Positions 35,586-43,131 of a DNA stretch of 64,000 nucleotides are shown here, in pieces. Positions within the stretch are counted from its first letter, which is position 1. Each line of letters opens with the position of its first letter. Origin of the DNA: Nocardia blacklockiae (lineage in GTDB: Bacteria > Actinomycetota > Actinomycetes > Mycobacteriales > Mycobacteriaceae); NCBI RefSeq assembly GCF_015477355.1, contig NZ_JADLRJ010000001.1, positions 248,001-312,000 on the forward strand, in the 5' to 3' direction. Made by a program: the position numbers and the translations under genes. The notes beneath the pieces were generated by a model. It was not told the DNA's origin, did no database searches, and worked only from the letters and a program-made list of their open reading frames with translations.

Positions 35586-37196
35586 ATGACCAAACGAAGC
35601 TACAGTCGGTGGGAAAAGTACTGTACGTTCCTCTTCGCCGACCCATCCTCCGGTATCAGCGTCGATGTGAGCGGCGCTGATTTTCCGATCAGCTACCCGG
35701 AAGCAATGGCGAAACCGATGGCTCGCGCGTTCGCCGCGATGGCAGCACTGGAACACGGGGATATCGCGAATGCCGATGAGGGCCGTCGTGTCGGACACTA
35801 TTGGTTGCGAGCGCCGGCTCGTGCGCCGGACCGCCGCACAGCAGCCGCGCTAGAAAATAGTTGGGCACTGCTCGGCGGGTTCGCCGATCGGGTCCGCACA
35901 GGTGAGCTGAGCGGAGTCGGCGGGCGTTTTCGCAATCTGATCCACGTCGGAATCGGCGGGTCGGCCACCGGCGTGCAAATGCTCTGTGACGCCTGGCGCC
36001 ATCGGTCCGACGATGTGTGCGTCCAGGTTCTCGACAACGCGGATCCCGATGGTGTCGATCGAGTGATCGGCAACCTCGTGGGTGGCTTGGGACAGACGCT
36101 GGTGTCCGTAGTGTCGAAGTCGGGTATCACGCCGACACCGTGGCACGTCATGCTCGCACTGGAACGTGCCTATTCCGATGCCGGAGCGACGTTCGCCGCA
36201 CACGCGGTGGCGACGACCATGGCCGGGAGCGATCTCGCCGAGCGCGCCTTCGCCAACCGCTGGCTGCAGACATTCCCGTTGTGGGAGTGGGTCGGGGGCC
36301 GGTACTCGGTGACATCGATGGTCGGCTTGCTTCCGGCGGCTCTGCTCGGTGTGCGCACGGAGGAATTCCTGGCGGGCGCCGCCCGGATGGACGAATGCAC
36401 CCGGGTGACCGCGATCGAGAAGAATCCGGCGGCCCTGCTCGCTCTGACATGGTTCTGGCTCGGGGGAGGCATCGGCGAACGGAACATGGTGGTGCTGCCG
36501 TATCGCGATGAACTCGTCGGACTGACTCGATGGATACAGCAATTGGTGATGGAGTCGGTCGGTAAGCGGGTCGATCGAACGGGTCGCATCGTGCACCAAG
36601 GACTGACCGTCTACGGCCACAAGGGCGTCAGCGACCAACACTCGTATTTGCAGCAGTTGCGTGAAGGACGCGATGACTCGTTCGTGATGTTCATCGGCAC
36701 CCATCGCGCACGGGGGGCCTGTCCGCGCGGCATCGATCCTTCCGACACGCTGGACGGCCATCTCTTCGGCGGGCTGCTCGGCACGATGCGCGCCCTCAGC
36801 GAACGAGGAAGACCGTCGATCGTCATCATGCTGCCGGACTCGGACGAACACTCGTTGGGCGGGCTGGTGGCGCTGTTCGAACGTGCTGTGGGGTTGTACG
36901 CCGAATTGATCGACGTCAATGCTTACGACCAGCCGGGCGTCGACAAACACGTGGCCGTGAAAATTCTGGAATTGCAGAAGGACGCATTGGCGTGTCTGGC
37001 CCGGGCCGGAGGGCCCATGACAGCGCTCACCGTCGCCGAGAAGATCGGTGTCGCCGAGCACGCGGACATCGTGCACCGCCTACTGGAACACCTGTCGATC
37101 GGTCGGCCCGACGTCATCGCGGCGACTCCCGGGGCCACGCCGGCGGAAACAGTCTTCTTCACACCGAATGAGTGTGCGCGTGATGACCGACGATGA
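35586..37196 (+). CDS. pgi: Glucose-6-phosphate isomerase
   Basis: 536 residues, closest in form to cyanobacterial-type enzymes. Motifs: HVGIGGSATGVQ for phosphate binding, VVSKSGITPTP, WVGGRYSVTSMVGLLP, and QQLVMESVGKRVDR. GVSDQHSYLQQLREG holds the catalytic His region. It interconverts glucose-6-phosphate and fructose-6-phosphate, or an analogue. It is the first gene of a tight operon in which every following gene overlaps or lies within about 70 bases. The N-terminus SRWEKYCTFLF aligns with family starts, supporting ATG 35586. Being in a specialised operon, it may act on a modified sugar phosphate or supply one. Confidence 0.9.
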   Translation: MTKRSYSRWEKYCTFLFADPSSGISVDVSGADFPISYPEAMAKPMARAFAAMAALEHGDIANADEGRRVGHYWLRAPARAPDRRTAAALENSWALLGGFADRVRTGELSGVGGRFRNLIHVGIGGSATGVQMLCDAWRHRSDDVCVQVLDNADPDGVDRVIGNLVGGLGQTLVSVVSKSGITPTPWHVMLALERAYSDAGATFAAHAVATTMAGSDLAERAFANRWLQTFPLWEWVGGRYSVTSMVGLLPAALLGVRTEEFLAGAARMDECTRVTAIEKNPAALLALTWFWLGGGIGERNMVVLPYRDELVGLTRWIQQLVMESVGKRVDRTGRIVHQGLTVYGHKGVSDQHSYLQQLREGRDDSFVMFIGTHRARGACPRGIDPSDTLDGHLFGGLLGTMRALSERGRPSIVIMLPDSDEHSLGGLVALFERAVGLYAELIDVNAYDQPGVDKHVAVKILELQKDALACLARAGGPMTALTVAEKIGVAEHADIVHRLLEHLSIGRPDVIAATPGATPAETVFFTPNECARDDRR

Positions 37197-38562
37197 ACTG
37201 GTTTTGCCGGCGGCACTGGCGAATTCGCTGTTGTCGTACGTGCGGGCGCGGTATCCGGTCAAATCATTCGGGTATCTGCTCGCGGCGTCGGGTCGCCGTC
37301 GACCGACCGAATTCATCGGGTTCGAGAACAATATTCGAAACGACGACCGCTGGCGCGAGCGATTCGAAGCGCGCGGCCGGTACTTCACCGATCACCCGGA
37401 CGCCGGATTCGTCGCCGACGAAGACGAGTCCTGGCGTGTTCAGCAGTACATCATGCGCCGGAATCTCCATGAAGTGGCGGTTTTCCATACCCACCGACGC
37501 CATCCGGGCAACTTCTCCGGTATCGACTACGACCTGCACGTGAGTAGGTCCGTTTCGCCTCTACATCTGATCATCTCGCTGCGCAACGTCGAATTGCCAC
37601 AGTTGCGAGCGTTCGCGACATCGGACGGCGGGGTCCGAGAGGTGCGGTTGTCGATTCCGGGCCTCGATCACCACCTGCCGTCCGGACCGGCCGCCGCCGG
37701 CACGCTCGATGATTGGCGCGCAGCGCTGTCCTTGGACAGAAGTGGGTTGCCCCGGTGCCGTGACGCACGAGTGATACTCGCGGCGATCACAGGCGCGGGG
37801 CGCTATCCCGAGTTCTTCCACGACTACGTGACCACCGGGCTTCTTCGAGATGCCGAGGACCGCTATGAACGGTTCGTGGCGGCCGACATGGTGGCGATCC
37901 CCGAAACCGCGTTCACCATGGGGACAGCCGCCGACGAGATCGAACACTTCTGCGGCGAGACACCGCAGCACCGGGTGGTGCTGACTCCGTTTCGGATGTC
38001 GCGCTACCTGCTGACGAACAAACTGTATTCTCTGCTCGACCCCGAACGGACCGCTGCGGCCGCATCACAGGACATGCCCGTTGTCGGCATCTCCTGGTTC
38101 GAAGCCGCGCTCTGTGCCGCCTGGTTCGGCTGTCGACTGCCCACCGAGGCGGAGTGGGAATTCGCTTGTGGCGCAGGCGGCTCCGGGCAATGGTGCTGCG
38201 CGGCCGAGCAACTGCCCCGATATGCCTGGTACGCGGAGAACGCCGAACGCCGGCTGCATCCGGTCGGCGCGCGTGATCCGAATCCCCTGGGGCTGTTCGA
38301 TCTGCACGGCAACGCCTGGGAATGGTGCCACGACACGTACTTCTTCGACTACTACGGCAGTGCGCCGCGGCGCGATCCGGTCGCGGGGGACGGCGACGGT
38401 ACCGCACTCACCGATGAGCCGCACAAAGTTGCACGCGGCGGCGGTTTCCTGGCGCTGGCGGAGATGTGCCGCACGCGTTTTCGCCTGCACGACCCGGCCG
38501 GATACTCCGCCGCAGATCTCGGCTTTCGGCTCGCTCGCCGCGGCGGCGATGAAAGGAGGTAA
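37168..38562 (+). CDS. JAMM/MPN metalloprotease-like domain fused to formylglycine-generating-enzyme-like (FGE-sulfatase) domain
   Basis: 464 residues; ATG 37168 overlaps pgi by 29 bases (ATG 37183 also possible). Residues ~15-140 form a JAMM/JAB domain: HTHRRHPGNFSGID gives the zinc set His107, His109 and Asp120 with Ser117. The usual upstream catalytic Glu position (ExxG) reads Lys32 in KSFG. Residues ~241-460 are an FGE/SUMF1-type domain: MVAIPETAFTMGT, GISWFEAALCAAWFGCRLPTEAEWEFA, LHGNAWEWCHD, KVARGGGFLALAEMCRTRFRL and LGFRLARR. Of the two copper-binding Cys of true FGEs only the second is present (Cys434); the first is Ala429. The next gene encodes a ubiquitin-fold protein ending in Gly-Gly, a natural JAMM partner. 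Confidence 0.85.
   Translation: MSVRVMTDDELVLPAALANSLLSYVRARYPVKSFGYLLAASGRRRPTEFIGFENNIRNDDRWRERFEARGRYFTDHPDAGFVADEDESWRVQQYIMRRNLHEVAVFHTHRRHPGNFSGIDYDLHVSRSVSPLHLIISLRNVELPQLRAFATSDGGVREVRLSIPGLDHHLPSGPAAAGTLDDWRAALSLDRSGLPRCRDARVILAAITGAGRYPEFFHDYVTTGLLRDAEDRYERFVAADMVAIPETAFTMGTAADEIEHFCGETPQHRVVLTPFRMSRYLLTNKLYSLLDPERTAAAASQDMPVVGISWFEAALCAAWFGCRLPTEAEWEFACGAGGSGQWCCAAEQLPRYAWYAENAERRLHPVGARDPNPLGLFDLHGNAWEWCHDTYFFDYYGSAPRRDPVAGDGDGTALTDEPHKVARGGGFLALAEMCRTRFRLHDPAGYSAADLGFRLARRGGDERR
38552..38560 (+). promoter_or_regulatory. Unusually strong ribosome-binding site of the MoaD-like gene
   Basis: AAAGGAGGT, a nearly full anti-16S match, overlaps the last codons of the JAMM-FGE gene and lies seven bases before ATG 38568. 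It fixes that start and suggests the small protein is made in excess of its neighbours. Confidence 0.8.
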
Positions 38563-38567
38563 ACAGC

Positions 38568-38867
38568 ATGGTTGTCGTCACGTTGGCCACCTCGCTCGTG
38601 ACCTATCTCAACGACGCCGACGAGGGGGCGGCCTCGCCCACCGACAGTCGATCGATCACTGTCACAGCCGATAGCTGGCTGGGTCTGGTGCAGGAGATCA
38701 GCTTGCGGTTCGATCGGCTTGCCAAGCATCTGTTCGATGAGGACGGCCGATTGCGCCGGGGGTTCCTGCTGGCCGTCAACGACGAGATCTACCGTCGGCC
38801 CGATCGGCTCGCCTGCCTGCGAAACGGCGATCAACTGTTCGTGTTCACCCAGATCGCGGGTGGTTGA
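38568..38867 (+). CDS. MoaD/ThiS-like ubiquitin-fold protein ending in Gly-Gly
   Basis: 99 residues. It has the MoaD pattern: VVVTLATSLVTYL strand, a VQEISLRFDRLAKHLFDE helix, FLLAVNDEIYRR, and the C-terminal NGDQLFVFTQIAGG. The free Gly-Gly end is the thiocarboxylate or conjugation site of sulfur carriers and needs no trimming to be exposed. No adenylating E1/MoeB enzyme is in the window, so activation would need one encoded elsewhere. It sits between a JAMM-FGE fusion and sugar-phosphate enzymes, which points to sulfur transfer to a sugar instead of molybdopterin or thiamine synthesis (no other such genes nearby). Confidence 0.88.
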   Translation: MVVVTLATSLVTYLNDADEGAASPTDSRSITVTADSWLGLVQEISLRFDRLAKHLFDEDGRLRRGFLLAVNDEIYRRPDRLACLRNGDQLFVFTQIAGG

Positions 38868-38870
38868 ACG

Positions 38871-39767
38871 GTGGCGCCGGAACTGACGGGGCGAGGACTC
38901 GGGCCCGGCAAGCTGACACGATTGCGGCGAATGTTGTACTGCCACGGGGCCGGTGACGGCACCGCGCTGCTGCTGCCGTACGACCACGGGCTCGAACATG
39001 GTCCCAGAGACTTTGCCGCACAGGCAGAGTCGTCCGATGCCGGCTATGTGCTCGACCTGGCGGTCGCTGGTGGCTTCAACGCGGTGGCGCTGCACATCGG
39101 TCACGCGCGTAAGAGTTATGCCGCCTTCGCGGGCCGCGTCTCGCTGGTGGTGAAATTGAACGGGAAGACGGAGATACCGCCGGACGACGAGCCGCTCTCG
39201 CCGCTGAACTCCACTGTGGAGGAAGCAGTTTCGCTCGGCGCCGACGCCGTCGGGTACACGCTGTATGTGGGATCACCGCGACAGTCGGAGGATTTCGCGG
39301 CGTTGCGAACGGTGCGCCAGGACTGCGAACGGTTCGGCATGCCACTGATCGTCTGGTCCTATCCACGGGGCTCGGCGATCGCACGCAAGGGCGGCCGAGA
39401 CTCGTTCTACGCCATCGATTATGCCGCCCGCGTCGCCGCGGAACTGGGGGCCGATGTGGTCAAGGTGAACTGGCCCTCGCAGGCACCCGCAACCGAGGTG
39501 CCGCCCGCCTATCGTCGCCCCTTCTCCGCGTCCGAACAACTTGCTGCGATCGTGCGATCCGCCGGTCGCACGCTGGTACTGTTGTCCGGCGGTGAGCGTG
39601 CCGATGCCGACAAGTTGCTGGATCGCGCGCAGACCGCAGTGAAGGCCGGGGTTCTCGGTTTGATCTTCGGCCGCAATTTCCTGGAGAGAGATCGTAGCGA
39701 GGCGCTGGCGCTCGCCGAAAAGCTGCATCACGTGCTCAGTGACCCGATCATCGGCCATGCCGGTTGA
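38871..39767 (+). CDS. Class I aldolase, DhnA/LsrF (FbaB) family
   Basis: 298 residues from GTG 38871, three bases after the MoaD-like gene. Family motifs: LLLPYDHGLEHGP near residue 35, ADAVGYTLYVGS, PLIVWSYPRG, and AADVVKVNWP-type GADVVKVNWP with the likely Schiff-base Lys198. LLSGGERAD and GLIFGRNFLER bind phosphate. Members cleave or form fructose-1,6-bisphosphate, act on LsrF substrates, or make unusual sugars and ADH for archaeal aromatic synthesis. Here it probably acts on a sugar phosphate made from the Pgi product. Confidence 0.88.
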   Translation: MAPELTGRGLGPGKLTRLRRMLYCHGAGDGTALLLPYDHGLEHGPRDFAAQAESSDAGYVLDLAVAGGFNAVALHIGHARKSYAAFAGRVSLVVKLNGKTEIPPDDEPLSPLNSTVEEAVSLGADAVGYTLYVGSPRQSEDFAALRTVRQDCERFGMPLIVWSYPRGSAIARKGGRDSFYAIDYAARVAAELGADVVKVNWPSQAPATEVPPAYRRPFSASEQLAAIVRSAGRTLVLLSGGERADADKLLDRAQTAVKAGVLGLIFGRNFLERDRSEALALAEKLHHVLSDPIIGHAG

Positions 39768-39837
39768 CGAAAGGTGTAAGGAGTGTGTCCCTCATAATGC
39801 TCTCGGCCCCCATTCGCGGGCGCTGGCTGGTGGCCCA

Positions 39838-40506
39838 GTGACCGTCGAATTGTTCTGTTCGGCAATACTTTTCGACCTGGACGGCGTCCTGGTCGACTCC
39901 GGTGCGTCGGTGCGTCGGTCATGGGTGCAATGGGCCGGCGACCATCACCTCGATGCGGATACCGTCGTCGCCGCGACCCCGGGACGGCGGTCGGTGGACA
40001 CGATCCGTGCCGTGGCGCCACAACTGGACGCGGAACTAGAAGCGGCGCGGTTGGAGCAGCGGCAGAGTACCGACGTCGCCGACATCGAGCCGTGCAGTGG
40101 TGCGAGGACGTTGCTGGAGGAGCTCGACGAGGACGAATGGGCGGTTGTCACCTCCGCTCCCACCTGGCTGGCGAAGATACGTCTGCGCGCTGCCGGCCTC
40201 CCGGAGCCTCGGGTATTGGTGGGCAACGACGCTGTCGATGTCGGCAAACCCGATCCGAGCGGGTATCTACTCGCTGCGCGGCGCCTGGGCCGAACGACCC
40301 TGGACTGCGTCGTGATCGAGGACGCGCAGTCGGGAATCGAGGCAGGCAAGCGTGCGGGAATCCGCGTGGTGGCACTGGCGTACGGGGAAGACGCGGCAGC
40401 CTTGTCGGGCGCCGATGTCGTCGTGGCAACGTGTGCGGACCTCGTCATCCGCCGGGACGTCGAACGGGGATTCCGGTTGACAGCGGAACAGGTGGTCGTC
40501 CGATGA
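39838..40506 (+). CDS. HAD-superfamily sugar-phosphatase/phosphoglucomutase-like protein
   Basis: 222 residues from GTG 39838; the frame is open further upstream (ATG 39757 would add 27 residues including CKEC). Motif I is AILFDLDGVLVDS, motif II Ser/Thr in VVTSAP, and Lys/Asp motifs are in VGKPDPSGYL and VIEDAQSGIEAGKRAG. The cap position matches beta-phosphoglucomutase or 2-deoxyglucose-6-phosphatase relatives. It would dephosphorylate a sugar phosphate, or move its phosphate, in this operon. Confidence 0.87.
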   Translation: MTVELFCSAILFDLDGVLVDSGASVRRSWVQWAGDHHLDADTVVAATPGRRSVDTIRAVAPQLDAELEAARLEQRQSTDVADIEPCSGARTLLEELDEDEWAVVTSAPTWLAKIRLRAAGLPEPRVLVGNDAVDVGKPDPSGYLLAARRLGRTTLDCVVIEDAQSGIEAGKRAGIRVVALAYGEDAAALSGADVVVATCADLVIRRDVERGFRLTAEQVVVR

Positions 40507-41900
40507 CCGCGCGGCCGCGTACCGAATTCGACGTGCAACGTGACATCACCCACGTACCGGTTTCCCCTACGCGCGGGCGTGACTGGTCACCCGATGTCGT
40601 CGCCGCGGCGACGGAACTCTCGCGGCGCGTCGGGCGCTCGCGAATCTGGCACGTGAGCAGCACTGCGCTCGGTGGTGGTGTCGCCGAGTTGCTGTGGGCG
40701 TCGATCGGGCATCAGAAGTCACTGGGTCTTCCGACCGAGTGGTTGGTCACGGACGCGGAGGCTGAGTTCTTTCAGCTGACCAAGCGGATCCATCACGGTC
40801 TGCACGGAAACTGCGCCGGCCCCTTCAGCGCGACCGACGCCGAACTGTACCGCCGGGTCACAGCCTCGGTCGCTGTCGCGCTGGCGGCGGTACCCATCGC
40901 ACCGGGCGACTTGGTCGTATTGCACGATCCCCAGACCGTCGGAGTTGCGCCGCGGCTGCTCGAACTCGGGGCCCGAGTCGTATGGCGCTGCCACATCGGA
41001 ACCAAGGAGGACGGTGCGGTGACGGCGAGAACGTGGGAGTTCTTGCGGCCCTTCGTCTCCGCGCTTCCACTCGTGGTGTTCACTTCCCTGGACTACGCGC
41101 CGTCCTATGAGCCCGCGGCGAAGACGTGGGCCATCGCGCCGTCGATCGACCCGGGCGCGGAGAAGAATCGTGATCTCACCGCGGAGCAGTGCCGCGATCT
41201 ACTCGGTGGGATAGGGCTGCTGGGGCCCGCGAGGCACCGGCTCGGAGCTGCGGGCGGTATCGGACGGGTCGTTCAGGATGCCGCGTTGCCGCCGGGAGCC
41301 GAGCTGATCACCCAGGTCTCGCGCTGGGATCCACTCAAGGACATGACCGGGGTGTTGCGTGTCTTCGCGGAGCGGATAGCTCCGCGCTCGTCCGCGCATC
41401 TCCTGCTGCTCGGGCCCGATCCGGCCGACATCCCGGACGATCCGGAGGGTGCCGGGGTCTTCGAGCAGGTCTGCGCGATGCGGAAGGAACTGGCACCCGG
41501 GATTCGCGCGCGGACTCATCTGGCGGTGTTGTCACTGCGCGATCGACTGGCCAACGCCCTGACGGTCAATGCGGCGCAACGCTGTTCGACGGTGATCCTG
41601 CAGAAGAGCTTCGCCGAGGGATTCGGGCTCACTGTCACCGAGGCGATGTGGAAGGCCCGGCCTATCGTCGCGTCCGCGGTGGGAGGGCCGGCGACGCAGC
41701 TGACCGACCGGATCGATGGGCTACTCGTAGATCCCCACGACGACGAAGCCCTCGCCGAGAGCGTACTCGAGTTGCTGAATCGGCCCGGCCTGGCCGCCGA
41801 ACTCGGTGCGGCGGCCAGGCGCACCTGCGAAGAGCGTTTCCTGGTCGAGCGTGAGCTGTCGGATTACATGCGGCTGTACAACGCTCTGCTCCACACCTGA
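40503..41900 (+). CDS. GT4-family glycosyltransferase, trehalose-synthase (TreT)-like
   Basis: 465 residues; ATG 40503 overlaps the HAD stop (ATGA). The N-terminal half has WHVSSTALGGGVAELLWASIGHQ, EFFQLTKRIHHGLHG and VLHDPQTVGVAPRL, which are TreT-type acceptor-site features. The C-terminal donor half has QVSRWDPLKDMTGVLRVF and KSFAEGFGLTVTEAMWKARPIVAS with the retaining GT4 E-x7-E pattern. TreT joins NDP-glucose to glucose. In this context the acceptor could be an unusual or sulfur-containing sugar. Confidence 0.88.
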   Translation: MTARPRTEFDVQRDITHVPVSPTRGRDWSPDVVAAATELSRRVGRSRIWHVSSTALGGGVAELLWASIGHQKSLGLPTEWLVTDAEAEFFQLTKRIHHGLHGNCAGPFSATDAELYRRVTASVAVALAAVPIAPGDLVVLHDPQTVGVAPRLLELGARVVWRCHIGTKEDGAVTARTWEFLRPFVSALPLVVFTSLDYAPSYEPAAKTWAIAPSIDPGAEKNRDLTAEQCRDLLGGIGLLGPARHRLGAAGGIGRVVQDAALPPGAELITQVSRWDPLKDMTGVLRVFAERIAPRSSAHLLLLGPDPADIPDDPEGAGVFEQVCAMRKELAPGIRARTHLAVLSLRDRLANALTVNAAQRCSTVILQKSFAEGFGLTVTEAMWKARPIVASAVGGPATQLTDRIDGLLVDPHDDEALAESVLELLNRPGLAAELGAAARRTCEERFLVERELSDYMRLYNALLHT

Positions 41901-41943
41901 GCTCGGGATCGACGAAATGTGTTTGTGACAGTGGAGGGCCCCT

Positions 41944-41974
41944 CGGCATCTGGTAGGACCTAGGCTATATGCCG
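41944..41974 (+). promoter_or_regulatory. Inverted repeat in the promoter region of the RHH-like gene
   Basis: CGGCAT (41944-41949) and ATGCCG (41969-41974) are inverted arms around a segment containing CCTAGG, about 90 bases before the RHH-like start. The 164-base gap holds no gene I can support. Confidence 0.35.
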
Positions 41975-42064
41975 TAGTCTTGGTGCAGCGACCGGCGCCG
42001 GTGGCCGATTTCGACGATGAGGGTCGAGGTCACCGCGCCCGTCGCTCGACGGGAGGTACTCGCC

Positions 42065-42325
42065 ATGTCGCAAGAGGCCGAGAGTGGCTCGGACTCCGTG
42101 CAACTCAACGTCAAGATTCCCTGGGTCGATGCGGCCGGTGCCAAGCGATTGGCCCGGTTGCAGGGGGTGCCGCTGAACGTTTTCATCGCGGGGCTCATCA
42201 GACAGGCGTTGGTGGCCGAAGCCGACACCTTGGAGGCTCAGTTCGCAGAAGAACAAGAGGCGATGGAAAAGGAACGTGCCGGGCTCATGTCCGTACTGAA
42301 CAGAGAAAGGAAGAAGCGGCGCTGA
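42065..42325 (+). CDS. Small ribbon-helix-helix-like protein with C-terminal coiled coil
   Basis: 86 residues from ATG 42065, with GGGAGG at 42048-42053 region upstream. SVQLNVKIPWVDAAGAKRLARLQGVPLN followed by FIAGLIRQAL has the strand-helix-helix pattern of Arc/MetJ-type DNA-binding proteins. The rest is a highly charged helix (EEQEAMEKERAGLMSVLNRE). It may be a small regulator of the adjacent operon. It is convergent with the unknown gene at 42331. Confidence 0.6.
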   Translation: MSQEAESGSDSVQLNVKIPWVDAAGAKRLARLQGVPLNVFIAGLIRQALVAEADTLEAQFAEEQEAMEKERAGLMSVLNRERKKRR

Positions 42326-42330
42326 CCGTT

Positions 42331-42918
42331 TCACCGCAAATTCGTCAGTGCACGGCCGGTGGATGTCGGTCCTTGTCCGGTGCGAGCCAAGCGGCGCGGT
42401 GTGGCCACGTACGCGCTCGAAATCGTGATACGCAGCGATCGCTCCGTTTCGGCGATCACGGAGGGGCCGATCGTGTCGGCCGTGAAACCGGGCAGTGCCT
42501 GCGGTTCCAGTGCTACCACGACGGCTTCGCGGCTCTGTACTCGCAGCATCCATTGTTCGACGGCCGTGCCGATCCGGATGTTGGCATAGGCGCACGATCG
42601 GCGGATCGGTAGGCACCATCCGGGGTGCAACAGAATCGAGATCGCGATATTGGCCAGAGACGCGGCAAGTTCGCCGAGTTCGTCGTTCGACTCCTCGGGC
42701 CGGTTCTTCCACCGCTGATGAACGAAGGAGAAGAGTCCGCAGCCACCGTCCGCGGGCCAGGCGTCGAGAGCAGCGCGATAGCTCCAGCCGCTCGGTAACG
42801 CGGAGGTGAGAGCGGCGCAGCCGTTCGCGAGTTCGACTCGTTCGCGGAGGAAGGCGCCCACGCGTTGCGGGTTGTTCATCTCGCCGACTGCGTGTGCGGA
42901 ATCCGATACGCCGTCCAT
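42331..42918 (-). CDS. Hypothetical protein, no recognised family
   Basis: 195 residues from ATG 42918 (a GTG at 42960 would extend it). Features: AVGEMNNPQRVGAFLRERVELANG, a hydrophobic helix in ELAASLANIAISILLHPGWCLP, and several Cys. The C-terminal end is basic with no clear fold. It is transcribed away from the ROK regulator and shares that AT-rich intergenic region, so it may be part of the ROK-controlled set. Its function is not inferable. Confidence 0.6.
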   Translation of the reverse strand: MDGVSDSAHAVGEMNNPQRVGAFLRERVELANGCAALTSALPSGWSYRAALDAWPADGGCGLFSFVHQRWKNRPEESNDELGELAASLANIAISILLHPGWCLPIRRSCAYANIRIGTAVEQWMLRVQSREAVVVALEPQALPGFTADTIGPSVIAETERSLRITISSAYVATPRRLARTGQGPTSTGRALTNLR

Positions 42919-43039
42919 CGGTGGGCCCCCTTCGGGCCGAGAACTTGATTCGACCTGCACTTTTTGGTGCCGGCTCGTCCAGAATAACCCACTACTGATA
43001 CTTATTTCGTCATGATTTTCTAAAACTTTCTCGCATCTG

Positions 43040-43056
43040 ATATTCAGTACGAATAT
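43040..43056. promoter_or_regulatory. 17-bp palindrome in the divergent ROK promoter region
   Basis: ATATTC (43040-43045) and GAATAT (43051-43056) flank AGTAC. The palindrome is about 75 bases before the ROK start in the most AT-rich stretch of this part of the window (about 42980-43090). Such sites are typical for autoregulated ROK repressors. Confidence 0.5.
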
Positions 43057-43131
43057 TTACTTGGAAGTGAACAACTGAAGTAGAGTATCGACTCGGGATG
43101 CTCATCCCACGAGGACGGGAGCGCGGCAACT

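Noticed and set aside
35330-35593. Minus-strand frames between meaB and pgi
   Set aside because: No ribosome-binding site, no family resemblance and Cys/Arg-rich composition typical of shadow frames.
38568-38867. Molybdenum cofactor biosynthesis role for the MoaD-like gene
   Set aside because: No moaE, moaA/C or mog gene lies nearby although a molybdenum enzyme is encoded in the window; operon context points to sugars instead.
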